Of a DNA stretch of 64,000 bases, positions 54,553 to 64,000 are shown in pieces (within the stretch, counting starts at the first letter, position 1; the number at the start of each line of letters is the position of its first letter). Source of the DNA: Streptomyces violaceusniger. GTDB lineage: Bacteria > Actinomycetota > Actinomycetes > Streptomycetales > Streptomycetaceae. The position numbers were made by a program, and so were the translations under genes. The stretch spans positions 1,116,001 through 1,180,000 of the forward strand of contig BJHW01000002.1 of NCBI GenBank assembly GCA_005405945.1, written 5' to 3'. Under the pieces are notes generated by a model that saw only the letters and a program-made list of their open reading frames with translations, did not search any database and had not been told where the DNA came from.

Positions 54553-54610
54553 TTATCCACAGGCCTGACCGACCGTCTTGCATCGCGGCTATCGTCGTCA
54601 CTGTCAGTGA
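54553..54610. promoter_or_regulatory. consensus DnaA box and a 13-bp palindrome before the 54638 gene
   Basis: TTATCCACA (54553-54561) matches the general DnaA box. TCACTGTCAGTGA (54598-54610) is a perfect palindrome around a central T, 28 bp before the start codon. A single box far from any replication gene suggests a promoter element, not an origin. Confidence 0.45.
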
Positions 54611-54637
54611 TTGAGGCAGTGCGGGGGAGGACGTCGC

Positions 54638-55608
54638 ATGGCAGTGCGGGTGGATCAGGAGCTGCGGGAGAGCCAGGGGCCGTGGAGCCCGGAATGGCTC
54701 GGCGAGCCGAGCGTGCCGGGACGGGCGAGCGGGCCGGGAGACCCTGGCGGGCCGGCGGGGCCGGCGGGGCCGGGGGATCGGGCGAGAGCGTCGCGTTCGG
54801 CGCGGCGGCCCGGGCGCTGGGGCTCAACACGCGCCAGTTCGAGCTGGCCGTTCAGTTGGGCGAGGTGCGCACCGTCACCACCGATCTGGGCCGGCGGGTG
54901 GCGTGCGAGGAGTTGAGGCGGGTGACCGCCGCCGAGGGCTTCCCGGAAGCGCTCATCGCCCGTCTCCGCGTGGTCGGCACCGCGGAGAGCGCGGAGCTGC
55001 TCGGCATCACCCAGGGGCGGCTGACCCGCCTCGCGCGCGGGGGTTTCTTCGCCCCCGTCCGGTTCTATGTCAATCGCTATCGGGCCGTCGTATGGCTCTA
55101 TCTGGCGTCGGATCTGACCGAGTTCGCCGTCAGGCAGCCGGAGTTGCTGAGCGGCCGCACGCCGCCGGGGCTGAGCGCCGCATTGGCCGCCGGGGAGGAC
55201 TGGCGGGCCGCCAAATGGCGCAGTCGCAGGATCGGCCAGCTGCTCGCCCAGACCGAGGACCCCTGGGAGCGGGCCGCGGTCCTGGCCTCGGTGCTGGGCT
55301 CCGTCGAGCTGGCCTCGGCCGTGGCCGATCCGTATGAGCGGGCGCATCTGCGGGAGCTCCGCCCCGCGCTCGTCCGGACGCGCCCCGATGCGGGTGCGGT
55401 CCGGGATGTCATCGATACGGTGGTCACGGCGGACGATCCACGGGAGATCCGGCGCTATCGGGCCGCCCTCGCCTCGTCGTTGGACGACGCCCGCCGGGCC
55501 CGGTCCGCGCCGCGCCCGGACGCCGGGCTGAAGCCGGCGCTCGATGACCACACCCCGGTTCCGGGCCGCCCGCGGAGCCTGTGGCAGAAGCTGATCGGCA
55601 GGCGATGA
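54638..55608 (+). CDS. conserved hypothetical DNA-binding-like protein (one-base frameshift)
   Basis: 323 residues after repair. The ATG at 54638 follows GGGAGG. The N-terminus MAVRVDQELRESQGPWSPEW is followed by a Gly/Pro-rich linker, then SVAFGAAARALGLNTRQFEL and AVQLGEVRTV, a helix-turn-helix-like segment reminiscent of DNA-binding excisionase/MerR folds. A long helical C-terminal part has AESAELLGITQGRLTRLARG and FAVRQPELLSGRTPPGLSAA. The frame breaks at the G run 54772-54776. I recall similar proteins in streptomycetes but no function. Confidence 0.72.
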
Positions 55609-55665
55609 GTCACGGCGCGGCCACGACGGTGGGGCACGCCACGGCGCGGCACACCACGGCGGGGC

Positions 55666-56556
55666 TCAGCCGCCGTCCGCGGCACCCTCGGCGGGCGGCA
55701 GCGGACGAAACAGTCCCTCTTGCACCACGGACACCAGGAGCCGACCCGCGCGGTCGTAGATCCGGCCGCGCGCCAGTCCCCGGCCGCCCGTGGCCACGGG
55801 CGACTCCTGCTCGTAGAGAAACCACTCATCGGTGCGGAACGGCCGGTGGAACCACATGGCGTGGTCCAGCGAGGCCATGTCGAAGCCCCGTGGGCCCCAC
55901 AGCGGCTCGATCGGAACCCGCACCGCGTCCAGCAGCATCATGTCGCTCGCATAGGTGAGCGCACAGGTGTGCACCAGCGGGTCGTCCCCGAGCGGCCCCA
56001 CCGCGCGCATCCATACGGCGCTGCGCGGTTCCGCGCCCTTGAGCTCCTCGTGCGTCCAGCGCAGCCGCTCCACGTAGCGGATGTCGAAGGGCTGCCGGCG
56101 CTCCATGCGGGCGAACGCCTCGGGAAGCGTGCCCAGATGGGCGCGGACCTCGTCGGCGAGGGTCGGCAGACCCTCCGGCCCGGGCACATCCGGCATCGGC
56201 AGCTGCTGCTCGATACCGGGCTCAGGAGAATGGAAGGAGGCTGTCAGATTGAAGATCGTGCGACCCTGCTGGATGGCGACGACCCGGCGGGTGGTGAAGG
56301 AGCGCCCGTCCCGGACCCGCTCCACCTGGTACACGATGGGCACGCCCGGCCGACCCGGCCGCAGGAAGTACGCGTGCAGCGAGTGCACCGGACGCTGCCC
56401 ATCGGTGGTCCGCCCGGCGGCCACCAGCGCCTGGCCCGCCACCTGCCCGCCGAACACCCGCTGCAGCGACTCATCGGGGCTGCGGCCGCGGAAGATGTCC
56501 AGCTCGATCCGTTCAAGGTCGAGCAGATCGACCAGGCGCTCGGCGGGATTGGTCAT
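55666..56556 (-). CDS. tesB: acyl-CoA thioesterase II
   Basis: 296 residues. Double hot-dog fold TesB: FRGRSPDESLQRVFGGQVAG and QALVAAGRTTDGQRPVHSLH, AYFLRPGRPGVPIVYQVERV, then the second half with SLDHAMWFHRPFRTDEWFLY. It cleaves acyl-CoA to free acid and CoA in the cytoplasm. The ATG at 56556 follows GGAG by 8 bases. It lies 62 bp downstream of the helicase gene on the same strand but is functionally unrelated to it. Confidence 0.9.
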   Translation of the reverse strand: MTNPAERLVDLLDLERIELDIFRGRSPDESLQRVFGGQVAGQALVAAGRTTDGQRPVHSLHAYFLRPGRPGVPIVYQVERVRDGRSFTTRRVVAIQQGRTIFNLTASFHSPEPGIEQQLPMPDVPGPEGLPTLADEVRAHLGTLPEAFARMERRQPFDIRYVERLRWTHEELKGAEPRSAVWMRAVGPLGDDPLVHTCALTYASDMMLLDAVRVPIEPLWGPRGFDMASLDHAMWFHRPFRTDEWFLYEQESPVATGGRGLARGRIYDRAGRLLVSVVQEGLFRPLPPAEGAADGG

Positions 56557-56617
56557 CGGTGGTGCTCCTTCGCTGAGGGGGCCGGGCCGGTCCCCGGCGT
56601 GGACCGCGTCCAGGAGG

Positions 56618-59146
56618 CTACAGTTGGCCCACGTCGGTGACCCGGACCACCGCCCGGCCCTCCTCGTCGGAGGCGGCGAGATCGACCTCCGCCGAGATGC
56701 CCCAGTCATGGTCGCCGTTCGGGTCGTCGAAGGTCTGCCGCACCCGCCACAGACCGTGCTCGGGGTCCTCCTCGATCCGCAGCAGCTTCGGCCCGCGGGC
56801 CTGCGCTCCGGTCCCGAGCTCCTCGTACTCCTCCCAGTACCCGTCCAGCGCCTCCGCCCAGGCGTCCTCGTCCCAGCCGGAGTCGGCGTCCATCTCGCCG
56901 AGCTCGGCGACCTTGTCCAGCGCGGCCAGCTCCACCCGGCGGAACATGGCGTTGCGCACCAGCACGCGGAAGGCGCGGGCGTTGGCGGTGACCGGCCTGA
57001 CCTGGTCGGCGCGCTCCTGCGCCTCCTCCGCCGACTCCTCCTCCGGGTTGGCCAGCTGCTCCCACTCGTCGAGGAGGCTGGAGTCGACCTGCCGCACCAT
57101 CTCGCCGAGCCAGGCGATGATGTCCTGGAAGTCATCGGACTTCAGATCGTCCGGCACGGTGTGGTCCAGGGCCTTGAAGGCGCTGGCCAGGTAGCGCAGC
57201 ACAATGCCCTCGGTCCGCGCCAGGTCGTAGAACGAGGTGAACTCGGTGAAGGTCATCGCCCGCTCGTACATGTCGCGGATCACCGACTTGGGCGAGAGCG
57301 GATGGTCGCCGACCCATGGATGGCTCTTGCGGTAGAGCCCGTACGCGTGGAAGAGCAGGTCCTCCAGCGGCTTGGGGTAGGAGATGTCCTGGAGCCGCTC
57401 CATGCGCTCCTCGTACTCGACGCCGTCCGCCTTCATCGCGGCCACCGCCTCACCGCGCGCCTTGTTCTGCTGCGCCGCCAGGATCTGCCGGGGGTCGTCC
57501 AGTGTCGACTCCACGACCGAGACCATGTCCAGGGCGTAGGAGGGCGATTCGGGGTCCAGCAGCTCGAAGGCGGCCAGCGCGAAGGTGGACAGCGGCTGGT
57601 TGAGCGCGAAGTCCTGCTGCAGATCCACCGTCAGCCGGACGACCGGGGCGCCCCCGTCCTCGCCGTCGGCGTCCCTGGGCTTCACCTGCTCGACCACCCC
57701 GCCGTCCAGCAGCGAGCGGTAGATCGCGATCGCCCGGCGGATGTGCCGCAGCTGGTTCTTGCGCGGCTCGTGGTTGTCCTCCAGCAGGTGGCGCATCCCC
57801 TCGAAGGCGTTGCCGGGACGGGCGATCACCGACAGCAGCATCGCGTGGGTGACCCGGAACCGGGAGGTGAGCGGCTCGGGTTCGGAGGCGATGAGCTTCT
57901 CGAAGGTGTTCTGGCCCCAGTTGACGAAGCCCTCCGGCGCCTTCTTGCGGACCACCTTGCGGCGCTTCTTCGGATCGTCCCCGGCCTTCGCCAGCGCCTT
58001 CTCGTTCTCGATGACGTGCTCGGGCGCCTGGGCCACCACAAAGCCCGCGGTGTCGAAGCCGGCCCGTCCGGCCCGGCCCGCGATCTGGTGGAACTCCCGG
58101 GCCCGCAGCGTCCGCACCCGCTGACCGTCGTACTTGGTCAGCGCGGTGAACAGGACGGTGCGGATGGGCACGTTGACGCCCACGCCCAGGGTGTCCGTAC
58201 CGCAGATGACCTTGAGCAGCCCGGCCTGCGCCAGCTTCTCCACCAGCCGCCGGTACTTGGGCAGCATGCCCGCATGGTGCACACCGATCCCGTGCCGGAC
58301 GTAACGGGACAGGTTGCGGCCGAACTTGGTGGTGAACCGGAAATTGCCGATCAGCGAGGCGATCTCGTCCTTCTCAGCGCGCGAGCACATATTGATGCTC
58401 ATCAGCGCCTGGGCCCGCTCCACCGCCGCCGCCTGGGTGAAGTGGACGATGTAGACGGGCGCCTGCTGGGTCTCCAGCAGCTCGGTCAGCGTCTCGGTCA
58501 GCGGCGTCGTCCGGTACTCGTAGCTCAGCGGCACCGGCCGGGTCGCCGACCGCACGACCGCGGTGGGCCGCCCGGTGCGCCGGGTCAGATCCTCCTCGAA
58601 CCGGCTCACATCACCGAGCGTCGCCGACATCAGGATGAACTGCGCCTGCTCCAGCTCCAGCAGCGGGATCTGCCACGCCCAGCCCCGGTCCGGCTCCGCA
58701 TAGAAGTGGAACTCGTCCATCACCACCTGACCGATATCGGCGTCCTTGCCGTCCCGCAGGGCGATGGACGCCAGCACCTCGGCCGTACAGCAGATGACCG
58801 GCGCGTCCGCGTTGACCGACGCGTCGCCGGTGAGCATTCCGACGTTCTCGGTGCCGAAGAGCTTGCACAGCTCGAAGAACTTCTCCGAGACCAGGGCCTT
58901 GATCGGCGCGGTGTAGAAGGTGACCTCGTCCCGGGCGAGCGCGGCGAAGTGGGCGCCCGCCGCCACCAGGCTCTTGCCCGAGCCGGTGGGGGTCGAGAGG
59001 ATCACATTCGCCCCGGACACCACCTCGATCAGCGCTTCCTCCTGGGCGGGGTACAGCGAGATGCCCCGCTCCTCGACCCAGGTGGAGAACGCCTCGAAAA
59101 GTGCGTCGGGGTCGGCGTCGCTCGGCAGCTGATCGATAAGAGTCAC
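56618..59146 (-). CDS. Ski2/Mtr4-like DEAD/DEAH-box helicase with C-terminal DUF3516-type region
   Basis: 842 residues. Superfamily 2 helicase: ISLYPAQEEALIEVVSGANV, ILSTPTGSGKSLVAAGAHFA (Walker A), VVMDEFHFYAEPDRGWAWQI (DExH), FILMSATLGDVSRFEEDL (motif III) and FHQIAGRAGRAGFDTAGFVV (motif VI). The C-terminal 350 residues are the DUF3516-like region of this actinobacterial group. Related to RNA-processing helicases, so a role in RNA turnover is likely but not shown here. The ATG at 59146 has a short N-terminus before the helicase core. Confidence 0.88.
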   Translation of the reverse strand: MTLIDQLPSDADPDALFEAFSTWVEERGISLYPAQEEALIEVVSGANVILSTPTGSGKSLVAAGAHFAALARDEVTFYTAPIKALVSEKFFELCKLFGTENVGMLTGDASVNADAPVICCTAEVLASIALRDGKDADIGQVVMDEFHFYAEPDRGWAWQIPLLELEQAQFILMSATLGDVSRFEEDLTRRTGRPTAVVRSATRPVPLSYEYRTTPLTETLTELLETQQAPVYIVHFTQAAAVERAQALMSINMCSRAEKDEIASLIGNFRFTTKFGRNLSRYVRHGIGVHHAGMLPKYRRLVEKLAQAGLLKVICGTDTLGVGVNVPIRTVLFTALTKYDGQRVRTLRAREFHQIAGRAGRAGFDTAGFVVAQAPEHVIENEKALAKAGDDPKKRRKVVRKKAPEGFVNWGQNTFEKLIASEPEPLTSRFRVTHAMLLSVIARPGNAFEGMRHLLEDNHEPRKNQLRHIRRAIAIYRSLLDGGVVEQVKPRDADGEDGGAPVVRLTVDLQQDFALNQPLSTFALAAFELLDPESPSYALDMVSVVESTLDDPRQILAAQQNKARGEAVAAMKADGVEYEERMERLQDISYPKPLEDLLFHAYGLYRKSHPWVGDHPLSPKSVIRDMYERAMTFTEFTSFYDLARTEGIVLRYLASAFKALDHTVPDDLKSDDFQDIIAWLGEMVRQVDSSLLDEWEQLANPEEESAEEAQERADQVRPVTANARAFRVLVRNAMFRRVELAALDKVAELGEMDADSGWDEDAWAEALDGYWEEYEELGTGAQARGPKLLRIEEDPEHGLWRVRQTFDDPNGDHDWGISAEVDLAASDEEGRAVVRVTDVGQL

Positions 59147-59282
59147 GCACCTATACTGCCTGGTTTCCCCGCCGGGGCGGGAACCGGCTGTACGTGCGAA
59201 GATCGTCCGCCGCTAGGCTGTGCCGGGCCGAAGCAGTCAACTCCCGCTCGGAAGCGGGAAAGAACAGGGGCGGGGTACGACC

Positions 59283-60074
59283 ATGATGGGACCGGCGCAT
59301 TCGCTGTCCGGGGCGGCGGCCTGGCTGGGGGTGGGGGCGGCGGCCGCGGCGGCCGGCCACGCGATGCCCTGGCCGGTGCTGGTCGCCGGCGCGCTGATCT
59401 GCGCGGGAGCGGCGCTCGCCCCCGACCTCGACCACAAGGCGGCGACCATATCGCGCGCCTTCGGGCCCATCTCGCGGGGACTGTGCGAGGTGATCGACAA
59501 GCTCTCGTACTCCGTCTACAAGTCGACCAGGAAGGCGGGCGACCCGCGCCGCTCCGGCGGCCACCGCACCCTGACCCACACCTGGGTGTGGGCGGTGCTG
59601 ATCGGCGCCGGTGCCTCGGGGCTCGCGGTGATCGGCGGCCGCTGGGCGGTGCTGGGCATCCTCTTCGTACATATGGTGCTGGCCGTCGAGGGCCTGCTGT
59701 GGCGGGCGGCGCGGGTCTCCAGCGATGTCCTGGTGTGGCTGCTCGGGGCGGCCAGCGCCTGGATCCTCGCCGATGTGCTGCACAAGCCCGGCAATGGCTC
59801 GGACTGGCTGTTCAGCGCACCGGGCCAGGAGTACCTCTGGCTGGGCCTGCCGATCGTGCTCGGTGCCCTGGTTCACGACATCGGGGACGCGCTCACCGTC
59901 TCCGGCTGCCCGATCCTGTGGCCCATCCCGATCGGCCGCAAGCGCTGGTACCCGGTCGGTCCGCCGAAGGGGATGCGGTTCCGGGCCGGCAGCTGGGTCG
60001 AGTTGAAGGTGCTGATGCCGGTCTTCATGCTGCTCGGTGGCATGGGCGGACTCGCCGCCCTCGGCGTGATCTGA
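59283..60074 (+). CDS. YdjM-like metal-dependent hydrolase/membrane protein
   Basis: 263 residues. Membrane protein of the LexA-regulated YdjM/metal-dependent hydrolase family: MMGPAHSLSGAAAWLGVGAA with the conserved His, ALAPDLDHKAATISRAFGPI (DxDH), GGHRTLTHTWVWAVLIGAGA (HRxxTH) and LVHDIGDALTVSGCPILWPI. Several hydrophobic helices alternate with these motifs, placing the site at the membrane. The start at 59283 follows GGGGCGGGG. Divergent from the helicase gene. No substrate known. Confidence 0.85.
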   Translation: MMGPAHSLSGAAAWLGVGAAAAAAGHAMPWPVLVAGALICAGAALAPDLDHKAATISRAFGPISRGLCEVIDKLSYSVYKSTRKAGDPRRSGGHRTLTHTWVWAVLIGAGASGLAVIGGRWAVLGILFVHMVLAVEGLLWRAARVSSDVLVWLLGAASAWILADVLHKPGNGSDWLFSAPGQEYLWLGLPIVLGALVHDIGDALTVSGCPILWPIPIGRKRWYPVGPPKGMRFRAGSWVELKVLMPVFMLLGGMGGLAALGVI

Positions 60075-60166
60075 ACCCCGGACGGCACCGGGGTGGTCCC
60101 GGGCAGTACCGGGGTGGTCCCGGAGGGCACCGGGGTGGCCACGCCGGTGCGCGGCCACCCCTCCCG

Positions 60167-61947
60167 CTACTGGTGCCAGGAGCGCCACAGCGCGGCGTAC
60201 GCCCCATCCACCCCGACGAGTTCGTCATGGCTGCCCAGCTCGGTGATCCGGCCGCTCTCCACCACGGCGATCACATCCGCGTCATGCGCCGTGTGCAGCC
60301 GGTGGGCGATCGCGACCACGGTCCTTCCCTCCAGCACCCGGCCCAGAGACCGCTCCAGATGGCGCGCCGCCCGCGGATCCAGCAGCGAGGTGGCCTCGTC
60401 CAGCACCAGCGTGTGCGGATCGGCGAGCACCAGCCGGGCCAGCGCGATCTGCTGGGCCTGTGCGGGGGTGAGCGCGAGACCGCCCGAACCGACCTCGGTG
60501 TCCAGGCCCTCGTCCAGCGCGCGGGCCCAGCCGTCGGCGTCGACGGCGCCCAGCGCCGCCCACAGCTCGGCGTCCTCGGCGAAGGCGCGGGCCAGCAGCA
60601 GATTGTCCCGCAGCGAGCCCACGAAGACATGGTGCTCCTGGTTGACCAGGGCCACATGCTCCCGGACCCGCTCGGTCGGCATCCGCGTCAGCTCCGCACC
60701 GCCCAGGGTCACCCGGCCGGTGCGCGGGGAGTAGATACCGGCCAGCAGCCGCCCCAGAGTGGACTTCCCCGCCCCGGACGGGCCCACCAGCGCCAGCCGC
60801 GTCCCGGGGGGCACCTTCATGGACACCTCGTGCAGCACATCGCTGCCCTCGTGGTAGCCGAACCGCACCTCGTCCGCCCGCACCTCCCGGCCACCGGGGA
60901 CCACCCCCTCGTCGGCGGGGCCCTCCTCGATCTCCCGCACCCCCACCAGCCGGGCCAGCGACACCTGCGCCACCTGGAGCTCGTCGTACCAGCGCAGGAT
61001 CAGCCCGATCGGCTCGACCAGCATCTGCGACAGCAGCGCCCCGGTGGTCAGCTCGCCGATCGACATCCAGCCCCGCATCACGCACAGGCCGCCGATCATC
61101 AGCACCGAACCGGTGATCAGCGTGTAGCTCACATTGATCACCGGGAAGAGCACCGAGCGCAGCCAGAGGGTGTAGCGCTCCCACGCCGTCCACTGCCGGA
61201 TGCGCAGCTCGGACTGGGCGATCCGCCGGTCGCCCAGCCGGTGGGCCTCGATGGTCCGCCCGGCGTCCACGCTCTCGGTGAGGGACGCGGACACCGCCGC
61301 GTATCCTGCCGCCTCCGAGCGGTAGGCGCTCGGCGCGCGCCGGAAGTACCACCGACAGCCGATCACCAGCACCGGGAGCGCCACCAGCACCGCGAGACCC
61401 AGCGGGGGAGCGGTCAGGGTCAGCGCGCCGAGCAGCAGGCCGGTCCACAGCACACCGATGGCGAGCTGGGGCACGGCCTCCCGCATCGCGTTCGCCAGCC
61501 GGTCGATATCGGTGGTGATCCGGGACAGCAGATCCCCGGTCCCGGCCCGCTCCAGCACCCCCGGGGCAGACCCACCGACCGTACGAGGAAGTCCTCCCGC
61601 AGATCGGCCAGCATCTGCTCGCCCAGCACCGCCCCGCGCAGCCGCACCAGCCGGACGAACACGGTCTGCACCACCAGCGCCACCGCGAACAGCGCCACGG
61701 TGCGCCCGATGTGGAGGTCCTTCTCGCCCTGGGAGAGATCTTCGACCACGCCACCCAGCAGCTGCGGGCCGACCATGGAGGCGAGCACCGCGGTCGCGTT
61801 CACGACCATCAGCACGGTGAAGGCGGCCCGGTGCCGCCGCAGCAGCTCACGCACATAGGCCCGCACGGTGGTGGGTGTGCCGACCGGCAGCGTCGTCGCC
61901 GACTCCGGTGCGGCCGGGTCATAGGCGGGCGGTGCCACGCCGATCAT
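60167..61947 (-). CDS. ABC exporter half-transporter, catalytic Walker A subunit (one-base frameshift)
   Basis: 593 residues after repair. An N-terminal ABC type-1 membrane domain (HRAAFTVLMVVNATAVLASM, VVQTVFVRLVRLRGAVLGEQ) is fused to an ATPase domain with Walker A LVGPSGAGKSTLGRLLAGIY, Walker B LVLDEATSLLD and an H-loop VVAIAHRLHTA. The signature is degenerate (LTPAQAQQIALAR instead of LSGGQ). The frame breaks near GGGG 61563-61566, where VGLP should meet PGVLERAGTGDLLSR. The start overlaps the stop of the partner (ATGA). It forms a heterodimer with the next gene. Confidence 0.87.
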
Positions 61948-63901
61948 GCCGACTCCTCGATCTGTTCCTCGATCCGCCCGATGTCTTCCCGCGCGATGTC
62001 CTCTCGCACGGTGCCCTTCAGACCGTGGCCGGCCGACCCGGTGGACCGCTCGGGCCTCCGCACGGCGGCCTCGCCGTCCGTCTCGCGGGTGACGACCGCG
62101 CGATACGCGGGATCGGTGCCCAGCAGTTCACGGTGGGTGCCCACCCCCGCCGCCTCGCCCTCGGCCACGAACACCACCCGGTCGGCCCGGTCAAGCACCA
62201 GCGGGCTGGAGGTGAACACGATGGTGGTCCGGCCCGTCCGGAGCCGCCGCACCCCGTCGGCGATCCGCGCCTCGGTGTGCGAGTCCACCGCGGAGGTCGG
62301 CTCGTCCAGCACCAGCACCTCCGGATCGGTCACCAGCGAGCGGGCCAGCGCCAGCCGCTGCCGCTGGCCTCCCGACAGTGAGCGGCCGCGCTCGGTGATC
62401 CGGGCGCGCATGGGGTCGGCGTCACCCTCGTCGGCCGCCGACGCCTGCGCCAGCGCCTCCAGCACATCGCCGCACTGGGCCGCCTCCAGCGCCTTCTCCG
62501 CCGCGACCTCCCCGGACCTCGGCACATCCAGCAGCTCGGCGAGCGTCCCCGACAGCAGTACCGGGTCCTTGTCCTGCACCAGCACCGCCGTGCGCGCCGA
62601 GGCCAGCGCCACCTCGTCCAGGGCGACCCCGCCGAGCAGCGCCGACGGCGCCGCGCCGTCGTCCCCGTCGCCCGGGCCGCCGTGTGCGGGATGCCCACCG
62701 AGCCGGTCCGCCAGCCGCCCGGCCGCGTCCGGATCGCCGCACACCACCGCGGTCAGCACCCCGCTCGGCGCCAGCATCCCGCTCACCGGGTCGTACAGAT
62801 CCCCGCCGAGGGGTGCGGTGGCCTCCTGCGCTTCCGCGCGCTCGCCCCCGTCGGATGCTGCGGTGGCCACGGATGCCGCGGTGGCCGCGCGCTCGCCGCC
62901 CGCGGAGGAGCGCCGCAGCGCCAGCACCCGGGCAGCGCGCCGCGCGGAGGGCCGGGAGAAGGAGTACGCCATGGCGATCTCCTCGAAGTGCCGCAGCGGG
63001 AAGAGCAGAAAGGTGACCGCGCTGTAGACGGTGACCAGCTCGCCCACCTCGATCCGCCCTCGCGGGCCAGCGACACCCCGTACCAGACCACACCGATCAG
63101 CAGCAGCCCCGGCAGCGCCACCTGTACGGCCGCGATCAGCGCCCACATCCGGGCGCTGCGCACCGCCGCGGCCCGCACCTCCTGCGAGGCGTCCCGGTAG
63201 CGGCTCAGGAACAGCTCCTCACCGCCGATGCCACGCAGCACCCGCAGCCCGGCCACGGTGTCCGAGGCCAGCTCGGTGGCCCGGCCCGCCTTCTCCCGCT
63301 GGTCGTCGGCCCGGCGCGCCGCGCGCGGCAGCAGCGGCAGCACGGCCAGCGCCAGCGCGGGCACACCGGCCGCCACCACCACTCCCAGCGCGGGCTGGTA
63401 GAACACCAGCGCCACGCAGAGCGCGACGGTGGTGATCGCGGCCGCCGTGAAGCGGGACAGGGCCTCCACAAACCAGCCGATCTTCTCGACATCGCCCGTG
63501 GAAACGGCGACGACCTCACCGGCCGCCACCTTCCGGGTGAGCGTGGACCCCAGCTCCACCGCCTTGCGGGAGAGCAGCTGCTGCACCCGGGCCGCCGCCG
63601 TGATCCAGTTGGTGACCGCCGCACGGTGCAGCATGGCGTCCCCCAGCGCGGTGAGCACGGTGAGCCCCACCATCAGCGCCCCGGCCATCGCAAGCCGGGA
63701 GCCGGAGCGGTCCACCACCGCCTGCACACCGAAGCCGATGGCCAGCGGGAAGGACACCAGCGCGGCCATGTGCACCAGACCCCAGAGGGCCGCCTTGACC
63801 TGACCGCCCAGCTGATTCCTGCCCAGCCAGAAGAGAAACCTCGGACCTGACCGCACGTCGGGTCGGCCGGGATCGGGGTACGGAAGATCGCGAATGTGCA
63901 T
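61944..63901 (-). CDS. ABC exporter half-transporter, degenerate Walker A subunit (one-base frameshift)
   Basis: 652 residues after repair. The membrane domain (LVHMAALVSFPLAIGFGVQA, VEALSRFTAAAITTVALCVA) precedes an ATPase domain with a canonical signature LSGGQRQRLALARSLV and Walker B VLVLDEPTSAVD. The Walker A position reads VVCGDPDAAGRLADRLGG, lacking GxGKS, and the H-loop position has FTSSPL. The frame breaks near 63057-63059 (a run of three where four are expected), between VSLAREG and RIEVGELVTVYSA. The ATG at 63901 (MHIRDLPYPDPG) begins the protein. It pairs with the downstream gene by a 4-base overlap. Confidence 0.86.
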
Positions 63902-64000
63902 GACGTCCCAGGGTCGGTCGGGCGGCGGAGGGAGGGGAGGGCAGGAGACGTGCCAGGCTGACGTTCTCACGCTGCGGATTTCAACTGGTTTTCCCGGGAC

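Noticed and set aside
54553..54561. DnaA box as part of a replication origin
   Set aside because: Only one box, with no dnaA/dnaN genes or box cluster around it.
56081..61858. A 1925-codon open frame on the plus strand
   Set aside because: It runs antisense to the thioesterase, helicase and ABC genes, is full of Arg/His/Gln low-complexity sequence and has no domain. It is a product of high-GC codon bias opposite real genes.
1..64000. Mobile elements or genomic island borders
   Set aside because: No transposase, integrase, tRNA-linked direct repeats or base-composition shift was seen; the accessory-looking genes have the same codon bias as the rest.

Overview
The window looks like chromosome from a high-GC actinomycete, almost certainly Streptomyces. 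Supporting signs are strong third-position G/C bias, GGAGG ribosome binding sites, frequent GTG and TTG starts, ATGA/TGATG stop-start overlaps, an ergothioneine operon, an Rpf-like/LysM/M23 wall hydrolase, roadblock proteins, and two cyclic-nucleotide-domain capsid-like proteins of the family 2B encapsulin type. I saw no rRNA, tRNA, CRISPR array, integrase or transposase.

Layout. 1-4.0 kb: the end of an FGGY (glycerol-type) kinase followed by two flavoprotein dehydrogenases. 4.0-9.6 kb: an S4 RNA-binding protein, lipoamide dehydrogenase, a PAS/GAF/SpoIIE phosphatase and an MBL-fold hydrolase. 9.7-16.5 kb: a divergent cluster with the gene order of the mycobacterial steroid C/D-ring (HIP) degradation locus: ipdC, ipdB and ipdA with echA20 on one side, two SDR domains on the other, and a 34-bp palindrome between them. 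A gltD-like gene trails ipdC. 16.6-23.8 kb: a decayed serine hydrolase, an SGNH hydrolase, a cysteine-rich Ig-like repeat protein with a possibly pseudoknotted leader, a carotenoid-dehydrogenase-like flavoprotein and the wall hydrolase with a perfect Crp-type site upstream. 24.1-28.4 kb: egtABCD. 28.6-33.6 kb: a quinone oxidoreductase, paired acyl-CoA dehydrogenases and a GMC oxidoreductase. 33.8-36.9 kb: a small membrane protein and two tandem encapsulin shell genes. 37.3-44.1 kb: a Tat-exported phosphodiesterase-like protein, a GNAT protein, the xylose genes (ROK regulator, xylB, xylA) and a pectinesterase. 44.5-48.8 kb: a SWIM-domain/SNF2-helicase pair. 48.9-55.6 kb: small regulators, PadR with a methyltransferase, two roadblock proteins, an alcohol dehydrogenase and an F420/FMN-type oxidoreductase. 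55.7-63.9 kb: TesB thioesterase, a Ski2-like helicase, a YdjM-like membrane protein and a heterodimeric ABC exporter.

A caution applies to the whole window. Twelve otherwise well-conserved genes are each broken by exactly one missing base in a short G or C run. In every case adding one base back makes the total length divisible by three and joins the two halves of a known domain. A thirteenth such loss may explain the apparent SDR-SDR fusion. This looks like systematic homopolymer under-calling, not biology, so I give those genes their full repaired spans. The serine hydrolase at 16.6 kb is different: it has lost a large block including its catalytic motif.

The most interesting content is the tandem family 2B encapsulin shells, which share a tract that looks gene-converted and lie a few kilobases from a xylulokinase (a cargo class reported for this family, from memory). 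Also notable are the steroid-type operon with its new operator, the Ig-repeat protein with its interlocked leader, and an ABC exporter whose motif losses fit one live and one dead ATP site.
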